From contig NZ_SZZN01000001.1 of NCBI RefSeq assembly GCF_006125015.1, positions 3,596,001 through 3,660,000 of the forward strand: a DNA stretch of 64,000 bases. The letters run 5' to 3'. The position numbers and the translations under genes were made by a program. Of this stretch, positions 25,643 through 34,533 are shown one piece after another; the stretch's first letter is position 1; the number at the start of each line of letters is the position of its first letter. This DNA comes from Roseovarius arcticus. Its GTDB lineage: Bacteria; Pseudomonadota; Alphaproteobacteria; Rhodobacterales; Rhodobacteraceae. The notes beneath the pieces are model-generated. The model ran no database searches and was not told the origin of the DNA. It was given only the letters and a program-made list of their open reading frames with translations.

Positions 25643-27789
25643 TTCACGCGCCTCACTCGCATCGCGTTTAGCAGCACGGTGATTGACGACGTCGACATAG
25701 CGATGGCAGCGATCAGGGGGGTAGCATAGCCCATCAGCGCGACGGGCACCGCGATAGCGTTGTAAGCGGCGGCGATGGCAAAGTTCTGCTTGGATAGCCG
25801 GGTTGCAGCGCGGGCGATTAAAATCAGCAGCGGGAAATCTTCTAGGCTATCGCGCAGCAGCACAACATCGGCGGCATTGCGCGAGGCGTCCAGCGCGGAC
25901 GACGGCGCGACTGACGCGTGGGCCGCCGCAAGCGCAGCCGTATCGTTCAGCCCGTCGCCGACCATTACGACGCGGTGGCCGTCCGCTTGGAGCGCGGTCA
26001 AATAATCGTGCTTTTGGGTGGCGCTGACTTCGGCCTGCATGTCTGCGATCCCCAGATGTTCGGCCATGCGTTGAACCGCGCCTTGCCTGTCACCGCTGAG
26101 GATGCGGGGCGTGATGCCTTGCGCGCGCAAACCGGCCAGTGCCGCCGCAACACCGGGGCGCGGCTCCTCGGCCAAGTGGAGCGGGATCGCAGCGCCAGCG
26201 CCGATTTGCAGACCCGGCCCGTTGAAGCCTGCGTCCAGCCACGCACCTCGGCCCAGCCGGACGATTCGCGTGTCCAATCGCGCCTGCATCCCGTCTCCAG
26301 CCACTTCCTGAATCTCGCTTAACCGCGCGGGGGCACCCGGCGGCAGCGCATCCAACAGCGCGCGCGAAACGGGGTGGCTCGACGCCTGCGCCAGCGCCCT
26401 TGCGACCGCAATTTGGCTATCCGTTAGGTGCGCCAGCTGGCGCCCACCGGTCGATAGCGTCAGCGTCCCTGTCTTGTCAAAGACGGCCAGATCGACCTCG
26501 GCCAACCGCTCTAGCGCCGTGCCTGATTTGACCAGAAAACCCATGGAATAGAGCCGCGCGATCGCTGCAGTCGCGACCGCAGGCACGGCAAGGCCCAGCG
26601 CGCAGGGGCAGGTGATGATCAGCACGGCCACAGCGATGTTTAGCGCGAGGCGCACATCGCCGCTGACCCAGACCCATCCGGTGAAGGCAAATAATGCCAG
26701 CAGATGCACCGCAGGCGCATAGATTCGCGCCGCGCGATCAGCGAGGTTGGTATAGCTGCTTCGGCTGTTCTCGGCCATCTCGACGAGTGTCGCGACACGG
26801 CGCAGGGCTGTATCCTCGCCCACCGCCGTTGCCGTCATCTCGAACGGGGCGCCCAGATTGATCTCGCCCGCCTGCACCCCGTCCCCATGAGCGAGCTGCG
26901 CGGCAGCGGACTCGCCGGTGATGAAGGACCGGTCTGATAGCGCCTTGGGGCTGTCTAGCGTGCCATCCACCGGCACGCGCACGCCTGCGGGGATCAGGAG
27001 GCGGTCGCCTACGGCCAAGTCGCTGACCGCCACCGTGGTTGCGCCGCCGGTGCCTAACCGCTGGGCAGTTTGGACCTCAAGTGCGGCTAGTTCCTTGGCG
27101 GCGGAGTGCGCGGATGCGCGCGCGCGGTGGTCAAGGAACCGGCCAATCAGTAGGAAAAACGTCAATGAAAGCGCCGCATCGAAATAGGCATGCGCGCCGC
27201 CGTTCATCACCTCATAGAGTGACATGCCACCGGCCAGCAGAATCGCCAGCGAAATGGGTACGTCCATGTTCAGCCTGCCCACCCGCAGAGCAGTCCATGC
27301 GTTCGCAAAGAAGGGCTGGCCGCAATAAAGGACAGCGGGCAGCGAGATCAGGGCTGAGATCAGGTGAAACAACTCGCGCGTCGCGCCGCTCGCGCCAGAC
27401 CAGACGGCAACCGACAGGAGCATCACGTTCATCATCGCAAACCCCGCGACGGCAATACGGATCATCAGGCCCCGCCCGACGTGGTCCTGCCGCGCGTCCA
27501 GCACGGCCATATCTAGCGGATGCGCCTCAAAGCCAATGCCATTGAGGGCGGCAACGACCCCCTCGCGATTAGCGCCGTTTGTATGGACAGCAACGCGCTT
27601 GAGCGACAGGTTAACGCGTGCGGCGTCGACGCCGGGCAGGGCGCGCAGCGTGCGCTCAACCGATGCAATGCATGCAGCGCAGTGGATGCCTGGCAGGGAC
27701 AGCACAATGTCGGGTGGACCTGCCTGCCGTGCCGCCCGCTCTGCCATGGGCGCCGCTGCGCAAGCGGGGCAGGCAGAGGCGTGTGTCAT
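25639..27789 (-). CDS. ccoI: Copper-translocating P1B-type ATPase CcoI
   Basis: A 716-residue heavy-metal ATPase. An N-terminal metal-binding domain carries LPGIHCAACIASVERTL near residue 36, and another CPACAA sits at the very start. The intramembrane metal site is TCPCALGLAVP near 395. The phosphorylated aspartate is in FDKTGTLTLS near 437 and the hinge is VGDGLNDTAAL near 620. CcoI exports copper for insertion into the cbb3 oxidase CuB site. It overlaps ccoH by 4 bases upstream and ccoS by 4 bases downstream. Confidence 0.94.
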   Translation of the reverse strand: MTHASACPACAAAPMAERAARQAGPPDIVLSLPGIHCAACIASVERTLRALPGVDAARVNLSLKRVAVHTNGANREGVVAALNGIGFEAHPLDMAVLDARQDHVGRGLMIRIAVAGFAMMNVMLLSVAVWSGASGATRELFHLISALISLPAVLYCGQPFFANAWTALRVGRLNMDVPISLAILLAGGMSLYEVMNGGAHAYFDAALSLTFFLLIGRFLDHRARASAHSAAKELAALEVQTAQRLGTGGATTVAVSDLAVGDRLLIPAGVRVPVDGTLDSPKALSDRSFITGESAAAQLAHGDGVQAGEINLGAPFEMTATAVGEDTALRRVATLVEMAENSRSSYTNLADRAARIYAPAVHLLALFAFTGWVWVSGDVRLALNIAVAVLIITCPCALGLAVPAVATAAIARLYSMGFLVKSGTALERLAEVDLAVFDKTGTLTLSTGGRQLAHLTDSQIAVARALAQASSHPVSRALLDALPPGAPARLSEIQEVAGDGMQARLDTRIVRLGRGAWLDAGFNGPGLQIGAGAAIPLHLAEEPRPGVAAALAGLRAQGITPRILSGDRQGAVQRMAEHLGIADMQAEVSATQKHDYLTALQADGHRVVMVGDGLNDTAALAAAHASVAPSSALDASRNAADVVLLRDSLEDFPLLILIARAATRLSKQNFAIAAAYNAIAVPVALMGYATPLIAAIAMSTSSITVLLNAMRVRRVK

Positions 27790-28238
27790 GGCGCAGCCCG
27801 CACGATGATGCGCTGCTGAAAGAGCGTGCCGTCGCCTGCGCGCGCCTTTAGCCGCAGGTTCCAGTTGCCCGCGCCTGCCATAACCGGCGCGGTAAATGCG
27901 GTACCGTCGAAGGTGAGTACCAATTCTTGGTCGCGTGCGACGCTGGTGGCGCGCCCAAAGGTGGCCTGCTCAATGGCAGGCGCCTGCGCGATGCCGTCGC
28001 GCATGATGATTAGCCTCAGGGTATCGCCCGCGATATTGGCCGACACGTCCCACTCTAGCGCCTCTTGCGCGTCGCGATCCGCGTCAAAGCTTTGCGAGGC
28101 GACGTAGGAGTTGCCGACCTCTAGCCCCGGAAAGGTCCGCACCGCATTGAAGGCTAGCGTCAGGTTCACTGCGATAATGATGCCAAACGCCAGCGCAAAG
28201 CCTGCGAAAACGTGCCGTCCGGTGATCTCCCTTGGCAT
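27786..28238 (-). CDS. ccoH: FixH/CcoH oxidase assembly protein
   Basis: A 150-residue single-pass membrane protein. The TM helix near residues 8-30 (VFAGFALAFGIIIAVNLTLA) is followed by a periplasmic FixH domain with FPGLEVGNSYVASQSFDADR. FixH/CcoH binds cbb3 assembly intermediates and stays with the complex. It starts directly after the ccoG stop and overlaps ccoI. Confidence 0.9.
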   Translation of the reverse strand: MPREITGRHVFAGFALAFGIIIAVNLTLAFNAVRTFPGLEVGNSYVASQSFDADRDAQEALEWDVSANIAGDTLRLIIMRDGIAQAPAIEQATFGRATSVARDQELVLTFDGTAFTAPVMAGAGNWNLRLKARAGDGTLFQQRIIVRAAP

Positions 28239-29789
28239 TTATTCACCCCTGCCGTTGAAAGTGGTCGCCTTGGAGGCGCGGGTATCTGCCACTACGTCCT
28301 CGACCCAGAGGCGCAATGCGGTCATGTCGCCATCTGCCGCCGGTGTGCCGGGGCGCGCGGTCACATATACGCGTTGTAGCGTCGTCGTATCGGCGGGAAC
28401 GACGAGGGTGCCCGCCTGCTGTCCCGCCAGTTCGATCCCCAGAGCGGCGTCGCTGCTGAGGCTGAGCGTAAAGGTACGCTCCTCACCCAGTTTGTTGCGC
28501 AGTCGCACGTCATAGATGTTTCTGATCGCGCCATCCGAAAGCGTCACGTAGGTCGGGTTGCGCACCGGGCTTACCGTCAACTCTATATCAGACCGGATGA
28601 ACAGCGCATAGATGAGGCCGGCACCGATCAGCGACCAGACGGTCGTATAGAGAATCGTCCGAGGGCGCAGGATATGCTTCCAGAGCGGCTTGGTCGGAGT
28701 GCCTGCGCGCTCTGCCGCGTCGTCGGAGAGGGCCATATAGTCGATCAGGCCGCGCGGCTTGCCGATCTTGGCCATCACGTCGTCGCATGCGTCGATGCAA
28801 AGCGCGCAGGTGATGCACTCCATCTGCTGGCCGTTGCGAATATCAATGCCCATTGGGCAGACGTTAACGCAGGCCATACAATCAATGCAATCGCCCGGTC
28901 CCGCATCTGACAACGCCGGAATTTCGCCGCCCATCTGCAGCGCGTTGCCGGGATAGGGCGTGCCGGGATAGCGCGCGGCGCCCGGCCCAGCGGCTTGTGC
29001 GTCGGCCTCGGCAGTAATTGCCTCGGCCTTGCTTCGGCGGCGGACGTTGCCTTTGCCGCGCGGTTCACCGCGCCAGTCGCGGTACGCCACGGTGATGGTA
29101 TCGGGGTCCATCATCGCGGCCTGAATGCGCGGCCAAGGGCACATGTAGATGCAGATTTGCTCGCGCAGGAAGCCGCCAAAGATGAACGTCGTCGCCGTCA
29201 GGATCGCGATGGTGATGTAGGCTGCGGGATGTGCGGTCCCAGTCACAAGGTCGCGCGCCAGCGTGGGCGCGTCGGTGAAATAGAATACCCAAGCGCCCCC
29301 TGTGGCGATCGCGATCGCCATCCATACTGCCCATTTGGTCAGTCGCAGTCGGATCTTGTGCGCAGTCCACGTACCCTTGTGCAGACGAACACGCGCATTG
29401 CGGTCGCCCTCGATCCAGCGTTCGACAAGGATGAAAAGGTCGGTCCACACTGTTTGCGGGCAGGTATAGCCACACCAGACACGCCCCAGTGCGGAGGTGA
29501 ACAAAAACAGGCCAAGGCCTGCCATAATCAGCAAACCAGCCACGAAATAGAATTCATGCGGCCAGATCTCGATCCAGAAGAAATAGAACCGCCGGCTCGC
29601 CAGATCCACCAGCACGGCCTGATCGGGCAGGCTGGGTCCTCGGTCCCACCTGATCCACGGCGTCAGATAATAGATGCCCAGCGTCACGATCATAATCCAC
29701 CACTTGAAGCGGCGGAAAAAACCAGAGACGCGGCGCGGAAAAATAGGTTCCCGCGCGGCGTAGAGGGATGGGGGTGACTGATTGGTCAT
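28239..29789 (-). CDS. ccoG: Cytochrome c oxidase accessory protein CcoG (RdxA/FixG)
   Basis: A 516-residue membrane iron-sulfur protein. About five TM segments in the first 350 residues surround VWCGYTCPQTVWTDLF. Two ferredoxin-type [4Fe-4S] motifs are visible, CIDCMACVNVCPMGID near 290 and CITCALCIDACD near 317. An Ig-like FixG C-terminal domain covers about 400-510. CcoG reduces Cu(II) for the CcoI copper pathway. An FNR box lies 53 bases upstream of the start, so ccoGHIS should be induced at low oxygen. Confidence 0.94.
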   Translation of the reverse strand: MTNQSPPSLYAAREPIFPRRVSGFFRRFKWWIMIVTLGIYYLTPWIRWDRGPSLPDQAVLVDLASRRFYFFWIEIWPHEFYFVAGLLIMAGLGLFLFTSALGRVWCGYTCPQTVWTDLFILVERWIEGDRNARVRLHKGTWTAHKIRLRLTKWAVWMAIAIATGGAWVFYFTDAPTLARDLVTGTAHPAAYITIAILTATTFIFGGFLREQICIYMCPWPRIQAAMMDPDTITVAYRDWRGEPRGKGNVRRRSKAEAITAEADAQAAGPGAARYPGTPYPGNALQMGGEIPALSDAGPGDCIDCMACVNVCPMGIDIRNGQQMECITCALCIDACDDVMAKIGKPRGLIDYMALSDDAAERAGTPTKPLWKHILRPRTILYTTVWSLIGAGLIYALFIRSDIELTVSPVRNPTYVTLSDGAIRNIYDVRLRNKLGEERTFTLSLSSDAALGIELAGQQAGTLVVPADTTTLQRVYVTARPGTPAADGDMTALRLWVEDVVADTRASKATTFNGRGE

Positions 29790-29841
29790 ATGATTTGTCC
29801 TGTTCGCAGGCCCTCAGTAACGGGGCGACGGCAAGCAAACG

Positions 29842-29855
29842 TTGATCTGGGTCAA
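29842..29855 (-). promoter_or_regulatory. FnrL box upstream of ccoG
   Basis: TTGATCTGGGTCAA matches the TTGAT-N4-ATCAA FNR consensus at 9 of 10 fixed positions. The same 14 bases occur upstream of ccoN. It lies 53 bases before the ccoG start, as expected for class II activation. Confidence 0.75.
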
Positions 29856-29861
29856 GAACAT

Positions 29862-29901
29862 CCCCGAAGCGGCGCGTTTTGCGAACAGGTCCGCTTCGGG
29901 G
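29862..29901 (-). terminator. Inverted repeat ending the ccoNOQP transcript
   Basis: CCCCGAAGCGG at 29862-29872 and CCGCTTCGGGG at 29891-29901 form an 11-bp perfect stem with an 18-base loop. It is placed between the ccoP stop and the ccoG promoter. There is no U-run on the minus strand. Confidence 0.5.
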
Positions 29902-29955
29902 GCGGATCACCGGCCCCCGGCTGTTGCGCGGGGGGTTGCGGCGATCTTTTCCGCT

Positions 29956-30819
29956 CTATTCGCCTCCCCCGAGGGAGTGGACGTAGGCGGAAACGGCCCG
30001 GATATCGGCCTCGCTCAGGCGCGGGCCCCATGGGGGCATTACGCCAAAGCGTGCCTTCTCGACGGTGGTGTGCAACGCGGCGCGGTCGCCGCCATAAAGC
30101 CAGATGGCGTCGGCAATGTTGGGCGCGCCCAATTCCCGGTCGCCAAGACCGGCATCGCCGTGGCAGACGGCACAGTTGTCGGCAAAAACTACGGCACCTG
30201 CACCTGCCAAATTGCCGTCAAACTCAGCGTTGGATAGGGACACGACGTGTTCTACCACTGCGTCTATCTGAGCGCCGTCTAAGATATCGCCAAAGGCCGG
30301 CATCTGCGAATAACGCGCGTCATCGTCCAGATCGTTCCGGATGCCGTGGCGCACGGTGTACTCGATTGCGGCCATGTCGCCGCCCCATAGCCAGTCGTCG
30401 TCCAAGAGATTGGGATACCCCTTGGCACCCGCCGCGCCCGATCCGTGACATTGCGAGCAGTTGGCGCGGAAAACTGCACCGCCGCGCGCGATGGCATAGC
30501 GGTTCAGGTCGGCGTCGGCGGGCAGGGTCTGCATGTCTGCGCTTACCAGCGATGCCACCAGATCGGCATTCTGGCCCTCATGCGCCACGATGTCGGCGGC
30601 GATGTTGGCGCGGGTCGACCAGCCCATTAGACCAGTGGTCGCGCCCGAAATCATCGGCCATGCAGGGTATGCGATCGTATAGCCGATCGCCCAGATGATA
30701 GTCAGGTAGAGCGTCCAAAGCCACCAGCGCGGCAATGGGGTATTCAGCTCTTGGATGCCGTCCCAGCTGTGGCCAGTCGTCTCGATCCCGGTGACGTCGT
30801 CTTTCTTGCGCTCAGTCAT
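29956..30819 (-). CDS. ccoP: cbb3-type cytochrome c oxidase subunit III (dihaem CcoP)
   Basis: A 287-residue dihaem cytochrome c. An N-terminal TM region (WWLWTLYLTIIWAIGYTIAY, about 33-52) precedes two c-type haem sites, CSQCHGSGAAG near 125 and CAVCHGDAGLGD near 215, each followed by a distal methionine region. It passes electrons from the bc1/cyt c pool to CcoO. The start at 30819 (MTERKKDD) is preferred over an upstream in-frame ATG because it overlaps the ccoQ stop by 8 bases, and the longer N-terminus would lie inside ccoQ. Confidence 0.94.
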   Translation of the reverse strand: MTERKKDDVTGIETTGHSWDGIQELNTPLPRWWLWTLYLTIIWAIGYTIAYPAWPMISGATTGLMGWSTRANIAADIVAHEGQNADLVASLVSADMQTLPADADLNRYAIARGGAVFRANCSQCHGSGAAGAKGYPNLLDDDWLWGGDMAAIEYTVRHGIRNDLDDDARYSQMPAFGDILDGAQIDAVVEHVVSLSNAEFDGNLAGAGAVVFADNCAVCHGDAGLGDRELGAPNIADAIWLYGGDRAALHTTVEKARFGVMPPWGPRLSEADIRAVSAYVHSLGGGE

Positions 30820-31027
30820 TCTGTTTCTCCTTGCGCGTGCCATCTTGGGCGGCGGGGTCGTCATGGGGGAGGGTATCGTCGTCCTTCAGCGGAATGTTCG
30901 CGATCTCATCGTAGGTCTTGGATCCGCCGGGCCGAAAGGCCCAGAGGACGATACCCACGAAGATGCCAAACATCACTAACAGCACCCAGCTATCGGCGAG
31001 TTGGCGCAGGATTGAATAGGTGTCCAT
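30812..31027 (-). CDS. ccoQ: cbb3-type oxidase small subunit CcoQ
   Basis: A 71-residue single-pass protein (SWVLLVMFGIFVGIVLWAF, about 13-31) with a charged C-terminal tail. CcoQ protects or stabilises the core complex under oxygen. It lies in the standard ccoN-O-Q-P order, 12 bases after ccoO and overlapping ccoP. Confidence 0.9.
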   Translation of the reverse strand: MDTYSILRQLADSWVLLVMFGIFVGIVLWAFRPGGSKTYDEIANIPLKDDDTLPHDDPAAQDGTRKEKQND

Positions 31028-31039
31028 TCCTTGGGCCTC

Positions 31040-31864
31040 CTATCGGCTGGCGTCGGGCGTGAAGGTCGAGAAATCGACCATCGTGCCGAGCACTTGGAGG
31101 TAGGAAATCAGCGCGTCCATTTCCGTCAACGCGGCCTGCCCGTCGAAGTTGGATATGGCGGCACCGGGATAACGCTCCAGCATGGCGTCGTAATCGCCAT
31201 CGGGGTTGGCCTGCACGCGGAAGTCGCGGCTTGCCTCCTCGATCTGCTCATCGCTGTAGGGCACACCGACGAAACGGTGGGTTTTCAGCAGGGCCTCGAT
31301 ATGGGTTGGCTCAATCTTGGTGCGTGCCAGAAAGGCATATTTGGGCATGATCGATTCGGGCACAACAGATTGCGGATCGCTCATGTGGTCCACATGCCAC
31401 GCGTCCGAATACCGCCCGCCGACGCGCGCCACGTCGGGGCCCGTCCGCTTGGACCCCCACTGAAACGGGTGATCATACATAGATTCCGCAGCCAGCGAGT
31501 AGTGGCCATAGCGCTCTACCTCGTCGCGCATGGGACGGATCATCTGGCTGTGGCAGTTATAGCACCCCTCGCGCACATAAATATCGCGCCCCGTCAGTTC
31601 CAGCGGGGAGTAGGGTCGCACGCCCTCTACCTTCTCGATGGTGTTCTCCAGCCAGAAAAGCGGCGCGATCTCGACGATACCGCCGATGCTGACGACGAGC
31701 AGCGAAAGGATCAGCAGCAAGGTCGGGCTTCGCTCGATTATGGCGTGCCGGTTTAGAAATGCCGTCTGATGAGGCAGCTCGTTCGGGATCTCGCCCGGCA
31801 GGTCTGACAGTGTCGAGACGTTCGGATCTTTTTCCGAGTCGGTGATTTTCTCGTTATTGGCCAT
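31040..31864 (-). CDS. ccoO: cbb3-type cytochrome c oxidase subunit II (CcoO)
   Basis: A 274-residue monohaem membrane-anchored cytochrome c. The TM anchor lies near 47-68 ([20 protein letters not shown]). The haem site [20 protein letters not shown] is near residue 98, and the distal-methionine region is [10 protein letters not shown] near 170. It transfers electrons from CcoP to haem b of CcoN. It is 12 bases downstream of ccoN. Confidence 0.95.
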   Translation of the reverse strand: MANNEKITDSEKDPNVSTLSDLPGEIPNELPHQTAFLNRHAIIERSPTLLLILSLLVVSIGGIVEIAPLFWLENTIEKVEGVRPYSPLELTGRDIYVREGCYNCHSQMIRPMRDEVERYGHYSLAAESMYDHPFQWGSKRTGPDVARVGGRYSDAWHVDHMSDPQSVVPESIMPKYAFLARTKIEPTHIEALLKTHRFVGVPYSDEQIEEASRDFRVQANPDGDYDAMLERYPGAAISNFDGQAALTEMDALISYLQVLGTMVDFSTFTPDASR

Positions 31865-31876
31865 GTCAGGTTCTTT

Positions 31877-33475
31877 CTATTCTGCCGGGACGCCCACGGG
31901 GGCGGTGCTGCGCGCGCCTCCGCGGATTGTCATCCACATGTTCCAGACCATCAGCAGCCCGCCCGAGAGGTAGAGGACGCCGCCCAAGCCGCGCACGACA
32001 TACATCGGAAATTTCGCCGCCACGGTGTCGGCGAAGGAGTTGACGAGGAAGCCCTGATCATCGACTTCGCGCCACATCAGGCCCTCCATGATGCCAGTCA
32101 CCCACATCGACGATGCGTAGAGAACGATGCCAATCGTCGCGAGCCAGAAGTGCCAACTGATCGCCGACATGGAGTGCATCCGTTCGCGGCCCCACAGACG
32201 CGGCGTCAGGAAGTAGAGCGCGCCGAAAGTTATCATGCCATTCCAGCCAAGCGCGCCGGAATGAACGTGCCCGATCGTCCAGTCGGTGTAATGCGACAGC
32301 GAGTTGACCGCGCGGATCGACATCATCGGCCCCTCAAAGGTGGACATGCCGTAGAACCCTAGCGAGATAACGAAAATACGCAGGATCGGATCGGTGCGCA
32401 GCTTGTCCCACGCGCCTTGCAGCGTCATCAGCCCGTTGATCATGCCGCCCCAACTGGGCATCCACAGAACGATTGAGAAGACCATACCCAGCGTCGCAGC
32501 CCAGTCGGGCAGTGCGGTATAATGCAGGTGGTGCGGTCCGGCCCAGATATAGAGAAAGATCAGCGCCCAAAAGTGGATGATGCTGAGTTTGTATGAATAA
32601 ATCGGGCGGTTCGCCTGCTTTGGGACGAAGTAATACATCATGCCAAGGAAGCCTGCGGTCAGGAAGAATCCGACCGCGTTATGGCCATACCACCACTGTG
32701 TCATGGCGTCCTGAACACCCGCGAACACCTGCACCGATTTGGAGCCCCAGAAGCTGACAGGGATGGACAGGTTGTTGATCACGTGCAGCATCGCGACGGT
32801 GATGATGAAGCTAAGGTAGAACCAGTTGGCGACGTAGATGTGACGCTCGCGCCGTTTGAACAGCGTGCCCATGAAGACGGCCAGATAGGCCAGCCAGACG
32901 ATGGTCAGCCAGATGTCGATGTACCATTCCGGCTCAGCGTATTCTTTGGACTGAGTCGCGCCCAGCAGATAGCCGGTTGCGGCCAGCACGATGAAGAGCT
33001 GATAGCCCCAGAACACGAACCACGCCGTATTGCCGCCCCATAGCCGCGCCGAGCAGGTGCGCTGCACTACGTAGAACGACGTGGCGATCAGGGCGTTGCC
33101 GCCAAAGGCAAAGATGACCGCCGAGGTATGCAGCGGACGCAGGCGGCCAAAATTCGTATAGGGCTGGGCCCAGTCAAAGTTGAGCTCAGGGAAGGCGAGC
33201 TGAAAGGCGATGAAGGTGCCGACCAGAAATCCGGTGACACCCCAGAACGCGGTGGCGATCACGCCCGCGCGGATAACGCCGTCTGCATAGCCGGTGGGCG
33301 CGGGGGCAGGAACGGCCTGCTCCTCCATGTTGCGCAGCACCCAGATAAACAAGCCTGCCGATACTCCGACGATCAGAAGCGCATGGACCCTATAGGCCAG
33401 ATCGTGGCCCCAATCGGCCCCAATTGCCGCAATGAGGGCAATGACTGCCAAAGCTGTAAGTTTGAAATATTCCAT
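31877..33475 (-). CDS. ccoN: cbb3-type cytochrome c oxidase subunit I (CcoN)
   Basis: A 532-residue haem-copper oxidase of the C family, with about 12 TM helices. Conserved histidines are visible in [19 protein letters not shown] (haem b), [19 protein letters not shown] and [15 protein letters not shown] (CuB ligands), and [18 protein letters not shown] (haem b/b3 ligands). It is the proton-pumping, high-affinity oxygen-reducing core for microaerobic growth. The start at 33475 (MEYFKL) is chosen; a frame extension upstream would run through the promoter. An FNR box lies 87 bases upstream. Confidence 0.96.
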   Translation of the reverse strand: MEYFKLTALAVIALIAAIGADWGHDLAYRVHALLIVGVSAGLFIWVLRNMEEQAVPAPAPTGYADGVIRAGVIATAFWGVTGFLVGTFIAFQLAFPELNFDWAQPYTNFGRLRPLHTSAVIFAFGGNALIATSFYVVQRTCSARLWGGNTAWFVFWGYQLFIVLAATGYLLGATQSKEYAEPEWYIDIWLTIVWLAYLAVFMGTLFKRRERHIYVANWFYLSFIITVAMLHVINNLSIPVSFWGSKSVQVFAGVQDAMTQWWYGHNAVGFFLTAGFLGMMYYFVPKQANRPIYSYKLSIIHFWALIFLYIWAGPHHLHYTALPDWAATLGMVFSIVLWMPSWGGMINGLMTLQGAWDKLRTDPILRIFVISLGFYGMSTFEGPMMSIRAVNSLSHYTDWTIGHVHSGALGWNGMITFGALYFLTPRLWGRERMHSMSAISWHFWLATIGIVLYASSMWVTGIMEGLMWREVDDQGFLVNSFADTVAAKFPMYVVRGLGGVLYLSGGLLMVWNMWMTIRGGARSTAPVGVPAE

Positions 33476-33561
33476 GTCGCACCTTTTCGTTGGCGCAGCC
33501 TTGGACGGGGCGCGCACACCTGTTCGCAGGGTGTGATTAGCGGGCGCTGGCAGGTCATACC

Positions 33562-33575
33562 TTGATCTGGGTCAA
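33562..33575 (-). promoter_or_regulatory. FnrL box upstream of ccoN
   Basis: TTGATCTGGGTCAA, identical to the box before ccoG. It lies 87 bases upstream of the ccoN start and is placed to activate ccoNOQP when oxygen falls. Confidence 0.75.
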
Positions 33576-33659
33576 GTTATCAGGCCGGGCCACGAAGGCT
33601 TGGGGATATTCATGGACGCGTTGGGAAAAAGAGGAGACTGGAATAGCAGGGGATTACAA

Positions 33660-34394
33660 TCAGTAGACCAAAGTGTCCTCTGAATCGTCGCCTGTCGCCA
33701 GATGAAGTGCCGCCAAATCAGCGATCTCGAACCGGCGGCGATCGGTAAAGCGCAGGATACCTTCCTTCTTCATCGCGTTCAGTTGGCGGCTGACCGTTTC
33801 CAGCGTAAGGCCGATATAGTCAGCAATCTCATCACGCGTCAGCGGTAGTATCAAGGGGCCGTCGGTGCCGGCCGAGCCCTCGATATCCTGCCTCCGCACC
33901 AGCATCTCGACGAAAGTAGCAATCTTCTCGCGCGCTGTCTTGCGGCCCAGCAAAACCATCCAGTCGCGCGCGGCGTCCAATTCGTCTAACGACATTTCAA
34001 GCAGGCGCTGTGCAATGTGAGGCGTTGTCTCGATCAGGCTCTCGAATGGCTTGCGTTGAAAACAGCACAGTGTCACGTCTGTTACCGCAACTACGTCGAA
34101 ATCGATCTTGGCGCGTCCCGGCCGCCCGATGAAATCAGATGGAAACAGCATACCGACCATCTGGGTGCGCCCGTCTTCCATTGTTTTGTTCAGGGTTGCG
34201 ACGCCGCGCACCACCGATGCCACATAGGTCAGCGGATCGCCCCGCCGCAGGATGGGATCGCCTGCCGCAAACGATCTGTAGGCCTTAATCCCTTCCAGCG
34301 TGGTCAGCTCGCTATCGTCACAGCGCGCACAGACGGCGCGGTGCCGGATTGGGCACTCGCTGCATTTGGGGCGCATTTTGGCTGTGAAACGCAT
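33660..34394 (-). CDS. fnrL: FnrL oxygen-sensing Crp/Fnr-family regulator
   Basis: A 244-residue regulator. The N-terminal cysteine cluster CSECPIRHRAVCARC (about 10-24), plus a central cysteine in TLCCFQRKPFES, can bind an oxygen-labile [4Fe-4S] cluster. A cNMP-like beta barrel and dimer helix follow. The C-terminal Crp helix-turn-helix contains LTRDEIADYIGLTLETVSRQ with the E-SR residues that read TTGAT half-sites. The start at 34394 is preferred. A perfect FNR box begins four bases upstream, so the protein probably controls itself. A start at 34439 is possible but would put the box inside the gene. Confidence 0.92.
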   Translation of the reverse strand: MRFTAKMRPKCSECPIRHRAVCARCDDSELTTLEGIKAYRSFAAGDPILRRGDPLTYVASVVRGVATLNKTMEDGRTQMVGMLFPSDFIGRPGRAKIDFDVVAVTDVTLCCFQRKPFESLIETTPHIAQRLLEMSLDELDAARDWMVLLGRKTAREKIATFVEMLVRRQDIEGSAGTDGPLILPLTRDEIADYIGLTLETVSRQLNAMKKEGILRFTDRRRFEIADLAALHLATGDDSEDTLVY

Positions 34395-34397
34395 GAG

Positions 34398-34411
34398 TTG
34401 ATCTGCATCAA
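34398..34411 (-). promoter_or_regulatory. Perfect FNR box at the fnrL start
   Basis: TTGATCTGCATCAA matches the FNR consensus at all ten fixed positions. It ends three bases before the fnrL ATG, where binding would block the ribosome-binding region or initiation. It is also about 100 bases upstream of a divergent tiny frame at 34510. Confidence 0.75.
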
Positions 34412-34509
34412 GGAAAATTACTGAGAATATCCTTAACATATCTGCCCCGCGCGCATCCTACAACTGCGCGTCTGCCGTAGCGGCGGGACAACCGTAGAGG
34501 GAACAAAAC

Positions 34510-34533
34510 ATGGGCCTCGGAGCAGGTCAGTGA
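34510..34533 (+). pseudogene. Seven-codon relic with intact ribosome-binding site
   Basis: GAGGGAACAAAAC precedes an ATG that encodes MGLGAGQ and stops at 34533, one base before the stop of the converging class III gene. The strong ribosome-binding site and the upstream FNR box suggest the 5' end of a lost FNR-controlled gene. It could also be chance. Confidence 0.3.

Noticed and set aside
28995..29777. Plus-strand open frame antisense to ccoG
   Set aside because: Shadow of CcoG codons; low-complexity product with no recognisable motif.
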